This document shows, in pieces, positions 31,385 to 42,128 of a stretch of DNA of 64,000 nucleotides (position 1 is the first letter of the stretch; every line of letters starts with the position of its first letter). The notes under the pieces are model-generated. The model saw only the letters and a program-made list of their open reading frames with translations. It was not told the origin of the DNA and made no database searches. The translations under genes were made by a program, and so were the position numbers. The stretch comes from Cordylochernes scorpioides. Taxonomy: Eukaryota > Arthropoda > Arachnida > Pseudoscorpiones > Chernetidae. The DNA lies in the NCBI GenBank assembly GCA_030710605.1, contig CP092877.1, positions 39,818,580 through 39,882,579 on the forward strand, read 5' to 3'.

Positions 31385-32025
31385 TTTCCTCTTCTTCTTC
31401 TCTTCTTCTTTCTTATCTCCACTCAACAACCATATTAGGGTATCAAGCCTATAGAACTTGAGATTTTTGATGGTGTCTTCTGGAGATGAGCTCATCAAAA
31501 GAGATTTGACAACCATAATGATTGGGTGAGGTAGAATGCATCTGCTTTTAAAGGAAAATAAGACCTAATCCAAATAATTTTTTTCGTGTGTGACGTTTCG
31601 CCAACAACGTCACCATCATCAGACTAAAGAATAATCCATTTATTCTTTTGTCTGATGATGGTGACAACGTTGTTGCCGAAACGTCACACACGAATAAATT
31701 ATTTGGATTAGGTCTTATTTTCCTTTATTATAGTCTATAATCCAAATTGTGCTTTACCGCATCTGCTTTTGTCATTAAGACTGGGAGCACTACTCAGTAA
31801 CAGGCCGACTTAGCTCCAATATGAAATGGCTGCCTCTGACATGAGGAACAGATGCCATGTGCAGCCTCTCCCAACATGGAGTACAGACTCATTCTGTATC
31901 CCTGGATCAGGAACCCTCACAGGGTACTATCAGCCAGGCCAGCTGAGCCTAGGTTTTTTAGTGAGCTTGTTATTGCTCCCCCTCCTTTTTAATCTGGGTT
32001 TAGGACCAGCAAAGACAGAGTTAAT
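31385..32025. repeat. Dispersed repeat, copy 2, interrupted by a palindromic element
   Basis: Homologous to 28195-28580. The palindromic element at 31550-31758 splits it, duplicating GCATCTGCTTTT. Confidence 0.7.
31550..31758 (+). mobile_element. Palindromic element with hammerhead-like core and 12-bp target duplication
   Basis: Inner arms GTGTGTGACGTTTCGCCAAC and its complement (GAAACGTCACACAC), then ACAAAAGAATAAATGG-type centre. Core on the plus strand: CTGATGA at 31660, stem GGTGACAAC/GTTGTTGCC, GAAAC. An asymmetric tail, CTATAATCCAAATTGTGCTTTACC-like, lies only at the right. Flanked by GCATCTGCTTTT (31538-31549, 31759-31770). Confidence 0.82.
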
Positions 32026-32125
32026 ATTTTCCTGATAGAAGGAAGTACCTTATCATTATCTTTATGTATGGACTCTGTATGTATTTGCAAGATCCCTGTA
32101 TCAGGACTTAAGATTGTGATCACAG

Positions 32126-32235
32126 GTTGTGATGGACTTCCGACATGCCACCACTGGACAACAGAGGTCCATGGTAGTTCCACGGAGGTCTGTACTCATC
32201 ATGTCAGGAGACTCCCGGTATATCTGGACCCACGG
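32126..32235 (+). CDS. ALKBH8: ALKBH8 exon: AlkB core with distal histidine
   Basis: GATCACAG acceptor, GTGAGT donor; phase 0 in, 2 out. Reads VVMDFRHATTG...VVPRRSVLIMSGDSRYIWTHG. The histidine of WTHG is the second iron histidine. PRRS and SGDSRY are typical ALKBH8 positions. Confidence 0.93.
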
Positions 32236-32293
32236 GTGAGTTACACACTCCCAGATGCCAGAGATGTAAAGTCCATGGTGGTGGTTGTGTCAG

Positions 32294-32424
32294 GATTGCT
32301 CCCAGAAAGTCGGATGTAGTCCCAGTGACGGACCACAATGGACACCAATGTCTCACTCTGCAGCGCCGGGACATCAGAACTTCCTTCACTTTCCGCACCC
32401 TGCGGCAGACTCCATGTAGATGTA
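32294..32424 (+). CDS. ALKBH8: ALKBH8 exon: 2-oxoglutarate-binding arginines and first linker cysteines
   Basis: TGTGTCAG acceptor only 58 bp after the previous donor. Reads IAPRKSDVV...LQRRDIRTSFTFRTLRQTP and ends CRC at a GTGAGT donor, phase 1. The two arginines of RTSFTFR fit the 2-oxoglutarate site. TPCRC starts the zinc-binding linker seen in ALKBH8. Confidence 0.92.
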
Positions 32425-32582
32425 GTGAGTGCCTCTCCAGTACTGTTTCAGAGTAATTTTCCCAGCCACCTTCATATTGGTATTTCTCTGGATCTCACTA
32501 AAATTGATGTACTGATGAATGCTTGAAATCATGGTTTCTCATTACTGTGTAATGCCATCTCAGTCCTATCTTACTCCATTCT

Positions 32583-32789
32583 GTTAATAAAAAAATTTAG
32601 ATTATAGATTACACAAGGTAATATAAGACTAAATTCAAATATATAGTGTGTGACGTTTCAGTAACAGCTTTATTATCATCATCAGATAAAAGTCATTCAG
32701 TCAAAATGGTCATTCTGTACTTTTGTCTGATGATGGTAACAAAGCTGTTATAGAAACGTCACACATTTGGATTTGGTCTTACCTTGTGT
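32583..32789 (-). mobile_element. Palindromic element with hammerhead-like core, inverted copy
   Basis: The tail (AATTTAGATTATAG) is at the left, so it is inverted relative to 31550-31758. Arms GTGTGTGACGTTTCAGTAAC and GTTATAGAAACGTCACACAT. CTGATGA at 32719 is followed by TGGTAACAAAGCTGTTATAG then AAAC. Flanked by TTACTCCATTCT (32571-32582, 32790-32801). Confidence 0.82.
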
Positions 32790-33194
32790 TTACTCCATTC
32801 TCATAATAATTTAGACATTTCTTTGAGAGGATCAAACCATTGGCGTACTCTTTCCCTCCTTTTCCAAAGTGTAACCCTCTACTAGGATTCTGTTGATGTT
32901 CCAAACATGTGGCTTGCTTGTTTAGTATTTCTTTAAAGTAGGTGTTTCATGTGACCAATTGAATTATCTGTCTCTGCACTGATAGTGTAGAAAGGCGCAC
33001 TGGTTAATATTCTTTCACCAGGCTATATTCCTATTGTAGATGAGATAAAGTGGCTCGAAATTTTAAAAGAAAGTCAATTTGCAATTCACACTTTTACCTC
33101 AGTCAGTATGCTAATGCTTTGGCAAAATACAAGATATTTAAACAAAAAATAAAAAAAGATCAAATATGTGAAATAAACTCTTGAGAGAATAATT

Positions 33195-33440
33195 ACAAAA
33201 ACTATAACAAGACTCAGAACAAAACACTATAAAGAAATGACAATACATCCAGATGGCACAAGAACCTACAGGACATGCAACAACTGTCCTGGTGTGGAAC
33301 TAACACCTACCCACATATTCACATGCCCAGCAATGGCCGCAGCCTTGCAGAAAATTGACATGGACCCAGAGCAGCAGCTTTACACACCCAAGATAGTGGA
33401 CATTGCTGCTTCTGTGATAGAGATGTATGGAGACTTCTGA
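33195..33440 (+). pseudogene. LINE (jockey-like) RT C-terminal fragment
   Basis: Open stretch HPDGTRTYRTCNNCPGVELT and HIFTCPAMAAALQKIDM ends at TGA 33438. CxxC...HxxxC near the C-terminus is the usual end of jockey-type LINE polyproteins. No RT core remains. Sits in an ALKBH8 intron. Confidence 0.7.
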
Positions 33441-33840
33441 GGCTCTTCATTGGACACGACAACAACAACCTCAATATCATGATGAAATGGAAAATTTATT
33501 TGGTACTTTAGTATTTTTAATTCTATCCAAGATTGATAGATGTAAGATATTTTCAGTTAGTAATAACGAAAAACTTAACTTTGGATACTTCTGGTTAAAT
33601 TTTAATTTTGCTTTCGTACAAAAACAGAGAACATCTATCTCCCATCAGACAAAGATATTTTGATGAAGGGTATTTCCAAAGGATAAATAAAAGTGAAAAT
33701 TTTCTATTGCTGTTTAATTTCTTATTGTTATTAAAGAATAGAATTGGCAATGTTTTTGGTGGTCTCTTAAAGGATGTTCTACTGTACCTGATTTACCTTG
33801 TGGCCTTCCCATTTCTAACACTGGTTGTTTGCTGTTCCAG

Positions 33841-33874
33841 AATATCCAGCTCACTGTGATTCCCAACTTCAAAA
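33841..33874 (+). CDS. ALKBH8: ALKBH8 linker micro-exon
   Basis: TGTTCCAG acceptor, 34 bases, GTAAGT donor. Taken in phase 1 after the previous exon it reads KYPAHCDSQLQ, directly continuing TPCRC. The C-x-C-x-YP-x2-CDSQ pattern is characteristic of the ALKBH8 linker. It exits in phase 2, whereas the next exon found starts in phase 0, so at least one exon between 33875 and 38420 is missing from this annotation. Confidence 0.75.
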
Positions 33875-33974
33875 GTAAGTGAGCTGCTGTCATTTCTCAC
33901 CTTGTTGTTATAAACTAGACCAGGTGTGTGTGTGTGTGTGCATGATAATCTTCTTCTTTCTTATCTCCACTCAA

Positions 33975-34935
33975 TCATATCAAAGTATCAAGCTTGTAAA
34001 GCTTGTTGATGGTTTCTGTCGGGGATGAGTAGAGCACATCAATGGATAAGTCAATACAGTCAATAATGTGTTTTGGGGTTGCAGGTTGAGAATTGCACTT
34101 AGTACATAGTGGGAAAACCTTGAAACCATTCTGGAAAGTCATTGTCCATAGATGACCAGACTTAAGTCTGGAAATCAAAGACTGTTGTTCTCTTGGGAAG
34201 ACAGAACCAGTGATTGTCCCTCCTGCTCTGTACCAGTCATGTGCAGCATTAGATTTCCATTCCTGCAGGCATTGGGTCTTGATGGTATGGAGGAGGTCTC
34301 TTTCATCTAGTTGGGTGGTAGATTCCCTGGCTTCAGCTAGGCCAAGAGCTCCAGCCTTTGCCAGAGAGTCTGCCAGCTCATTTCCTGAAATTTCAACGTG
34401 AGCTGGAAGCCATTACACTGTGACAGAGCTGTTGGCGGAGAGTCAGTTTACAGACTTAGCAATGCTCTTGAGGAGAGGTTCTTGACTGGAGAAGCAGCTT
34501 TGAAGGGTATAAATGGCTGCTCTTGAGTTGGAGTAGATTATTATATTGCTAGGTGAGTTTATGTTGATGTCTTTTAGAGCTGTATCTATTGCGGTTGTCA
34601 TTAATGAAGGTGCTGAGGATAGAGCCCTCAGTGTTGTTGAGGGAACAGCCCCAAGATTGATGCTTGCTGTTGAAGTCACCAAGAATGGGTATATTGGGGT
34701 CAAGTAGGTGTGCAATCAAGTCCAGTTCTGGGCCTAGTTTTTGGAATGGGTGATACGTGTTCACAATTGTTAGGGGTCTTTGATTAGGTAGGTGTATTTT
34801 GAAGGCCTGTAGTGCATGATAATGATGTGTAATGATAAAGAACACATTTGGAAGAGCACTAAACCCTGATGTCATACTGAAAAAAACTCCCTCTTTATCC
34901 TTATCACTCTTTGGGGTATTCTTAAATATACCCAT
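33975..34935 (-). pseudogene. Collapsed LINE: endonuclease, RNase H and tail fragments
   Basis: Minus strand. 34935-34600: endonuclease-like with IPILGDFNSKHQSWGC (GDFN catalytic block) and LNNTEGSIL. About 34590-34443: RNase H-like INSPSNIIIYSNSRAAIYTL. 34178-33975: C-terminal ISRLKSGHLWTM and CTKCNSQPATPKHIIDC. The reverse transcriptase between endonuclease and RNase H is absent. RNase H suggests an I/jockey-superclade LINE. Dead. Confidence 0.8.
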
Positions 34936-34981
34936 TATATATATATAACTCTCTCATTTGTTTATAACATTTACTATATCT

Positions 34982-36309
34982 TCTATATATATAAAAATGA
35001 ATGTTTGTATGTTTGTTGGTATGTCCGGTATACAAATTCGCAGTAGTTCACTAATTCAAACCAAAATTTCCATACATAGGTAAAAAAAAACGAGGATGAC
35101 GATAGGCTATTTTAAAAAATATATAAATCATTTATTAAAACTATATATTCAAATTATTCAACTTAGCTCACGAGCAGCGCCCTCTATCAATTACTAAAAG
35201 GTTATAAATACGTTTAAAATCTAAATCTTCTCAATATTTTATTAATAATAGTTCGCTTAATAATAATATTTATATAATAACTGCTTTAATTTGAAATATT
35301 TGGTAGGTTTTATTTATTTATATATTTTCATTTTTAGATATAACTGATCTAATTCGCCGTTTAAAATAGTTCGCTTAATAACACATATAATATAAATATT
35401 TATATAATAACTGCTCTAATTTGAAATATATGGTAGGTTTTATTTATTTATATATTTTAATTTTTAGATATAACTGATCTAATTCGTCGTTTAAAATAGT
35501 TTGCTTAATAACACATATAATATAAATATTTATATAATAACTGCTCTAATTTGAAATATTTGGTAGGTTTTATTTATTTCTATATTTTCATTTTTAGATA
35601 TAACTGATCTAATTCGCCGTTTAAAATAACTGCTCTAATTCGAAATATTTGGTATGTTTTATTTGTGTTCACTCTATTTCTATTTATTTGAAGTATTATA
35701 ATTTCCATGTTTCAAAAACCTATTTCAAAAGGGTTGTTAGAAATATGTAAGGCCTGAAATAGCTTTACATGCGAACATTTATAATGCCAAGCGTAGCTTA
35801 ATGGTTAGGTGTGCGGCTTCGTATTTCCGCAACCTTGGTTCGAAATTTAGCCTGGGTGTTTTTTTTTTATATTATTGAAGCAAAGTTTTTTTTACAGTAC
35901 CAAAATTTCCATACATAGGTAAAAAAAATACGAGGAAAACGATAGGCTATTTTAAATTATATATAAATTAAATATTAAAACTATATATTCAAATTATTCT
36001 GTTTAGCTCACGCACAGCGCCCTCTATCAAGGTTATAAATACGTTTAAAATCGATATCTTCTCAAATTTTATTAATAATATTTCGCTTAATAATTAGAAT
36101 ACTTGATCTAAATCGAAATATTTATAGACGCTCGCTCGATTTGAAGATTTACACATGTGTATATCGTAACTAATCTGACTGTAAAGTTTGGAGCGGGACG
36201 TTTCACAAAAGTGACGTCCACGGTGCCAATTTATAATTGTAACGAATAGTATTTGAATAAAAACATTTAATCGGGTAAAACCCGGGCGTTGCCCGGGTCA
36301 TTCGTCTAG
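34982..36309 (+). mobile_element. Non-autonomous Helitron with internal repeats
   Basis: TCTATATATATAAAAATGAA start after T/A-rich host; 3' hairpin CCCGGGCGTTGCCCGGG and CTAG (36306-36309) then T. The interior has about 130-bp repeats at about 35330, 35461 and 35591 (TTTTTAGATATAACTGATCT) and a tRNA-like block. Confidence 0.87.
35787..35858 (+). ncRNA. tRNA-like sequence inside the Helitron
   Basis: A-box TAGCTTAATGG (35794-35804) and B-box GGTTCGAAATT (35837-35847) at tRNA spacing. The stems do not close cleanly, so it is a tRNA relic or SINE head rather than a functional tRNA. Confidence 0.45.
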
Positions 36310-36366
36310 TTATCTAAATAATTTACTGACCTTAAAATATATCTCATTTAAAGAAACTACCATGTA

Positions 36367-36507
36367 GCTATAAGAAAATAACACTTAACCCAAATAAATT
36401 AATAGTATCTGACGTTTTAGTAACAACGCTGTTGCCGAAACGCAACACTCTATTACTTTATTTAGATTGTTATTTTCTTGTAACTATAATCTAAAATGTG
36501 ATTTACC
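36367..36507 (+). mobile_element. Short palindromic element with 13-bp target duplication
   Basis: GTATCTGACGTTTTAGTAAC, GTTGCCGAAACGCAACAC, tail ACTATAATCTAAAATGTGAT. Flanked by AAACTACCATGTA (36354-36366, 36508-36520). The central CTGATGA region is deleted. Confidence 0.78.
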
Positions 36508-37272
36508 AAACTACCATGTAAATCCCTTGCCAGAGCTGACTGCTATAAGGCCCCTGGTGGTGGATAGAGGAGTGACCTTCAGATATGAAGACCAGCTGTG
36601 AAACAAGCAGAATAACTCTGCCAAATAAGCAGTCACGGACCACACACACACACACAACAGCAGCATTGTTAGAAGAGGAGTAGACCTCTTTAAAAATCCT
36701 GACTTCCACTGTCCAGGTTGATGGACTTCAGCAAGGGTCCCTCTTCAGGGACACGGAGGAGCTGAGTGTATTCATGTTAGAGTCGGCAGCAAAGGCGTCT
36801 GCTTCCATGTTAGGAACAGCCTCAAATTACAGGCAAAGTCAGAATTTCACCAAAGTGTGCCTGGATCATGGTGCCATGACAACAAAATCTGCACCCCTAC
36901 ATCCCATTCCATGATATCACATGGAATTCGTGTAATCTTTATACAAGGGGATAAGAAACAACACCATGTAAATTCAGTTATATCTCCCTACATCTCATCT
37001 ATAACACTGAGTGTTTGCCAGAACTCCATTGCTGACTGCTGACATCAAAGAAGGGGATGCTGAGGTACTGGAGAAAACTTATGTCCACAAGGTAACTGCA
37101 TCTCACTTTGGCCCACTAACTTGGCAGACTTTAGTTGAAAACCTATGAAAATTCTATGTGCTGCCTTTTAATTGAAACTCCTTGTGGAAATTAAAAAATT
37201 AGTCCCAATATATACATTGTTATTTTAATCTTTTTGGTTTCCCATAGAGTCACAATTATGGAATTATATATA

Positions 37273-37451
37273 CAGTTAAACCTGTCTATAGCGCCCCCTC
37301 TTGGGACTCACCAAAATAGGGTGCTATAGAGAGGGGGTGCTATAGACAGGTCACTTTTAATGTATATCTCGTATCGTACTACGTATTTAAAATCGGGCGC
37401 TATAGAGAGGAAGGCACTATTTAGAGGGGGCGCTATAGACAGGTTTAACTG
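37273..37451. mobile_element. MITE of the CAGTTAAACCTGTC family, complete
   Basis: Perfect-looking inverted ends CAGTTAAACCTGTCTATAGC and GCTATAGACAGGTTTAACTG, flanked by TA. Inner GGGCGCTATAGAGAGGAAGG. Confidence 0.85.
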
Positions 37452-37774
37452 TATATATATTTTTTGAATGATTAACTCTTATTTTGGATCAAAAATATTT
37501 ATTATAACTTCCAATATTTCAATGAGGGCTGTTCGCCTATCTTTCTCGGGGATTCAATTTCACATATATATATATGTGAAGAAATATTAGGAAAAAAAAA
37601 ACTAATAAAAAGGTCAGGTGTTGATATTAAAAACAAAGAAGGCATATCTTGACCAGGAGCACATGTTCTTTTTAGATGGCAGAGCGCCATCTAGTGGAAC
37701 AGAAATCGACTAAACGTTGATTTAGCCTGTTCCCTGATATTTGACCAACCCAATTTCTTGATAAATAAAGAAAA

Positions 37775-37826
37775 GCCATCCACAAACACATTTTGGGCTG
37801 TTGGCCCTCATCAGCATGGAGCAGGC
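37775..37826 (-). ncRNA. Hammerhead-like sequence, degenerate
   Basis: Minus strand: CCATG, CTGATGA, stem GGGC-CAACA-GCCC, then AAAA in place of GAAA, then TGTGTTTGTGGATGG. Stem II is perfect and G12 is changed. Shares GGGCCAACAGCCC with 54071-54098. Confidence 0.5.
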
Positions 37827-38105
37827 TGTACCACTGCGACCAAAATCTTTTGTTTCAGAGGCTTCCTGAGAAATCTTTGTTGGAAGAGAAAATTTCAAGA
37901 ATAATAACCCCTAAAAATGTGATGACCTATTAAAATCTAACTATATTATGTAAGAAAGGGTGAAATGTTTCTTTTTAATAGAGGACTGTTATTATATATA
38001 GGCTTTTGGACCTCACAGTTCTTTGTAAATTGTAAACTTTGTAATTTATAAAAATTTAAAACAAAAAAGTTTGAAATTTGTGCCGGTCAGAGGACAATGA
38101 AGGTA

Positions 38106-38272
38106 AGGAAGCTAGGACACCTAATTGCAGAGCCAAAGTGTCCTTTAGGGAGAGGTGTCCTCTTACTGGAGAGTTACTAAATTGTAAAAATGGTAATTTT
38201 TCAAATGAAAACTGTCCTTTGTAGAGAGGTGTCCTCTAGCGCGAGTGTCCTCTCATGGAGTTTCTACTGTAT
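38106..38272. mobile_element. pogo/Tigger-like MITE, left end lost
   Basis: GGACACCTAATTGCAGAGCC through CATGGAGTTTCTACTG; the first bases of the left inverted repeat are missing. Confidence 0.65.
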
Positions 38273-38420
38273 CCATGAGATAAAGAAACACTGCACACTG
38301 ATTGGCGAATAAAGCCATATGACAATGATCAGCCAATCAGTTCATTGTCTTCTCAATCAGCCAATGAGAAGGTGGTGGATACCTTTATATAATGACATGA
38401 TGACATTGCTGTGTGTACAG

Positions 38421-38582
38421 GTGTACGAGGACATAGCAAGCCACTTCAGTGAGACCCGCCACAGCCCATGGCCCCAGGTTGCCCAGTTCCTCCAGTCTCT
38501 GCCCACAGGATCCGTGGTGCTGGATGCCGGCTGTGGCAATGGCAAATATCTGGCTGCTTATGGAACATCACATCTTGTCATG
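38421..38582 (+). CDS. ALKBH8: ALKBH8 exon: methyltransferase motif I
   Basis: GTGTACAG acceptor, GTGAGT donor, phase 0 in and out, 54 codons. [20 protein letters not shown] matches the start of the Trm9/ALKBH8 methyltransferase domain. [13 protein letters not shown] is the S-adenosylmethionine-binding motif I. Confidence 0.93.
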
Positions 38583-38626
38583 GTGAGTCCACGCTTCACC
38601 TCCAGTGTGTAGGCCTTTAACAAGGG

Positions 38627-38944
38627 GGTCGGTGGAAGGATGATCTAAACCGTTGGTTTTCGACCGCTACGATCCGGGTTGGATTCCTGCATTGGGCACT
38701 TTTTTTTTATTTAAAAAAATAAATAAATAAATAAATGCTCCATTGGCCTTCGATTATTTCAAAAGTCCAACCCCACCAGCGAGTGCAAGTAACCAAACGG
38801 GGCTCTGGCACATTTGTAAGTGCAAAGTCGAACTGCTTTTCACATGTGTAGACATGTGCTGCACTTACAGTAAAAGCAGTTGCCTACTTCTACTCACCAT
38901 GATTATCATGGCCTGTACCACATGTACTTGGAATAAGCCAAAAA
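38627..38944 (+). mobile_element. tRNA-headed SINE
   Basis: Full-length; 45 bp after an ALKBH8 donor site. Contains an (AAAT)n expansion at about 38710-38732. Confidence 0.8.
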
Positions 38945-39155
38945 TATATATAATAATTTTCATGAATTATGAATTGGCTTGGTTTTTGACGGTTTATATG
39001 GCTTAGTACCCATATCAGGGTTGAGAGGACCTATGTTAAGTCTATTGCATACAGCTAAAAGTAACTACCCTCTGTTGATGATAAAAATGTTTGAATTTTA
39101 ACAGATAGTGAAAGTTGTTCCCACAACACCCTATATTTACTTATTATATCAACTC

Positions 39156-39464
39156 CTGGGGTCGGTGGAAGAGTGATCTAAACCACTGCTTTTTGACCGC
39201 TACAAAAAGGTTCGATTCCTGCATTGAACACTTTTTTTCTGATAAAAAAAAAATGGTCCAATGGCCCTCGATTTTACAAAAGTCCAACCCCACCAGCGAG
39301 TGCAAGTAACCAAACGAGGCTCTGGTACATTTGTAAGTGCAATGTTGAACTGCTTTTCACATGTTTAGATATGTGGTACATTTACAGTAAAAGCAGTTGC
39401 CTACTTCTACCCACCATTATTATTATGGCCTATAACACGTGTTCTAGGGATAAGCAAAAAAAAA
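39156..39464 (+). mobile_element. tRNA-headed SINE
   Basis: Full-length; GGTCGGTGGAAGAGTGATCT head; ends CTAGGGATAAGCAAAAAAAA. Confidence 0.8.
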
Positions 39465-39590
39465 AAAAAATTCTCTGTTGATGATAAAAATGTTTGAAAT
39501 TTTGCATATAGATGGCTTTGTGTTTGTTCTGAACACCCACATCAACTCCTACAAGAAATGGTGACTACACAGAGAGTGTTGTGTGTGTAG

Positions 39591-39740
39591 ACGGGATGTG
39601 ACACCAGCATTGGACTCCTCCACATCTGCCGCAGCAAGGGCCAGGATGTGGTGGTGGCTGACACTACGGCCTTGCCCCACCGTAGCGACAGTGTAGATGC
39701 TTGTATTAGCATCGCAGTACTGCACCATCTGGCCACCCAG
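39591..39740 (+). CDS. ALKBH8: ALKBH8 exon: methyltransferase core
   Basis: GTGTGTAG acceptor, GTGAGT donor, 50 codons, phase 0. TGCDTSIGLL (acidic residue binding the ribose of SAM), VVADTTALPHRSDSVDACIS and IAVLHHLATQ are the post-I and motif IV regions of Trm9/ALKBH8. Confidence 0.93.
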
Positions 39741-40203
39741 GTGAGTTGGTCTACTACTTGTTTCTAGAAAATCTGTTTTTAGAGACCCTTTGTCTCTCCT
39801 GGAGATGGTCTCTTATTGGAGTTTATGTCAGTCATTGATTTTACAGAGGTGGAATCTCACCAGTTGGTTGCTCATAGGGGCTTACTTGTAAAAACACAAG
39901 ACCATATCCAAGTAAATAAATTCTAGGTGACTTTGTTTGTTAACAACCACCTCATGTTAAATTCAAGTTGTAGACTCCTTCAACTTAAAAAAAAAAAGTT
40001 TATTGTTCTTGACGTTTTGGCGACTTACTTTTGCTCTTTTTCAAGTGATGGAAGCTTATTAGTGAAGTCGAAACTTCAAGAACAATAAACTATCTTTTAA
40101 AAAAGATTGATGGAGCCTGAAACTTGAATCGATCAAAATTCAACTTACAATTTTGGTATTCTCTATACCTTTGTTAAAATAAAGTCGTAATATAATTGAT
40201 ATA

Positions 40204-40363
40204 CAGTAGAACCTCCCTGTAAAGGACACCTAATTACAGAGCCAGAGTGTCCTTTAGGGAGAGGTGTCCTTTTACCGGGGAGTTGCTAAATAGTTAAAAA
40301 TGGTAATTTTGCAAATGAAACTGTCCTTTGTGGAGAAGTGACCGCTAAAGGGAGGTTCTACTG
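40204..40363. mobile_element. pogo/Tigger-like MITE
   Basis: CAGTAGAACCTCCCTGTAAA to GGGAGGTTCTACTG. Confidence 0.8.
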
Positions 40364-40485
40364 TACTTGGATTTGGTCTTGTTACCCTCTCTTTCTTATA
40401 TGCAGTAAAACACAGCTAAAACAATATTTGGATATAGCGAACCTTCCTTCATAATAAACAGCAAATAATTCCCATTTTTATTTTA

Positions 40486-41801
40486 CAGGGTCCATTATGA
40501 AAGAAATGAGCATTTACTGGCAAAATACATTTATTGATCGTAATTTGTGCAAATGTTCAATATTCTTCAAAATACATTCCTCCTGCATCAATACACTTGC
40601 GGAGACGCGTTTGCCACGCCTGAAAGGCATCCTGAAACTCCTCGACAGGAATGCTTCTCAGGAACGTTGTAACATGGTGTTGGATGTTTTCCACGGTTTC
40701 CCAATGTTTTCCTTTCATCTCTCTCTTGAGTCGCGGAAACAAAAAGAAGTCACATGGAGCTAAGTCGGGACTGTAAGAGGGGTGAGAGATCACCGGGGTT
40801 TTGCTCCGGGCCAGGAAGTTGAAAATGGTGAAGGCTGTGTGGCTTGTGGCATTGTCATGGTGGAGCTTGACCGTCTCTTCAATGTCAGTCCTCACTCGTG
40901 CGATCCGGCGTTTCAATCTCCTGAGCACCTCCAGGTAAAAGACTGAGTTTACAGTTTGTCCCTGCGGCACAAACTCACAATGGACTATTCCTCGGATGTC
41001 AAAGAAGACAATGATAATCTTTTTGATGCGCGACTTGCTCATTCGCGCTTTCTTGGGGCGTGGGGATGATTTTGTGTGCCATGCACAGCTCTGCCTTTTC
41101 GACTCTGGCTCGTATTCAAACATCCAGGATTCGTCTCCGGTTACTACAGAGTTCAGAAAGTCCGGTTCATTTTGAATCAAATCCAACAATTCTTGACAGC
41201 GCAAAACTCTAAGTTCTTTCTGGTCTTGCTTCAACACTTTCGGCACAAGCTTCGCACAGACCTTACGCATTTGCAGATCCTCGGTCACTATCCCATGTAC
41301 CACAAATGTGGACATGTGTAATGTGTCAGCAATTTGCTGGATGCTTAATCGATGGTCGGTACGCAAAACTTCGAGCACACGATCCACCTTCTCGTCAGTT
41401 CTGGCCGTTGTTGGGCGTCCTGAACGGGGTTCGTCGGCGACCTCCTCCCGGCCCTCCTTGAACGCCTTGTGCCACTACCCAAACTGTGATCTTGAAATGC
41501 AATCATCCTTGAAGGCTTTTTGCAGCATCTGGAATGTATCGGTTGCATTTTTTCCAAGCCTCACGCAAAACTTTATGGCGTATCGTTGTTCAAGCGAACG
41601 CTCCATCGCGCTATGTTACAAAAGTTGAAAACACACTTCAAGCGGAGGCATGTATCTCCCCTCACACTGCTTGAACTCAACTGATGACCGGATTTATTGA
41701 AAGGGCATATCCCTCCACCACATTACCCACGGTTTTACCATGCTGCCATTTATCGTCATGTCACAATAACATTTTGCTCATTACTTTCAAAATGGACCCT
41801 G
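40486..41801 (-). mobile_element. mariner transposon nested in a MITE
   Basis: Inverted ends CAGGGTCCATTATGAAAGAA and TTTCAAAATGGACCCTG with TA on each side. Flanking sequence (CAGTAAAACACAGC at about 40403; GGGGTTTTACTG at about 41883) is the two halves of another MITE. Confidence 0.93.
40557..41606 (-). pseudogene. mariner transposase, near-intact with one nonsense codon
   Basis: From ATG 41606, MERSLEQRYAIKFCVRLGKN opens the DNA-binding domain; DEPRSGRPTTARTDEKVDRV leads to the linker. The only obvious break is TAG in SQFG*WHKAFKEG near 41475. After it 276+ codons are open with VVTGDESWMF, LHHDNATSHTAF and YSPDLAPCDFFLF (DD34D). Relatives include the transposase domain fused in SETMAR. 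One point change from a full frame, so recently active or still translated in part. Confidence 0.92.
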
Positions 41802-42128
41802 TATAATACAGTGGACTATTGCTATAATGAACCATGGCTATAGTGAACCACGGGTTCAGTCCCATTGGAGTATGCTATAGAGGGGTTTTACTGTATAATC
41901 CAAATTGCACCTTAGTGTGTAAAATCTTCAATTTGGATATCTTGATACTTTGTGGCTTGTGTTGCACTGTAGATCCTCCTGAATTGCATAGGTCCCTCCT
42001 GGATGTGGTCTCTCATTTATACTTAAATTATTTCTGATGTTACAAAGGGGAACTCTCAGGGATGTAGTGCTCCATCCCATGTTTCATAAAGGATTTACTG
42101 TTCTGCCCTGGTATAATAATGGGGGTAG

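Noticed and set aside
31600-31720. Type III hammerhead reading using GTGTGTGACGTTTC as stem III
   Set aside because: Stem III pairs well, but the sequence after the supposed cleavage site does not pair with the bases before CTGATGA, so stem I fails.
31826-32035. Small plus-strand protein beginning MAASDMRNRCHVQ
   Set aside because: A parallel frame exists in the repeat copy at 28368, so it belongs to a dispersed repeat, not a gene.
40557-41387. SETMAR-like host gene
   Set aside because: The frame lies between mariner inverted repeats with TA duplication and has no SET domain nearby.
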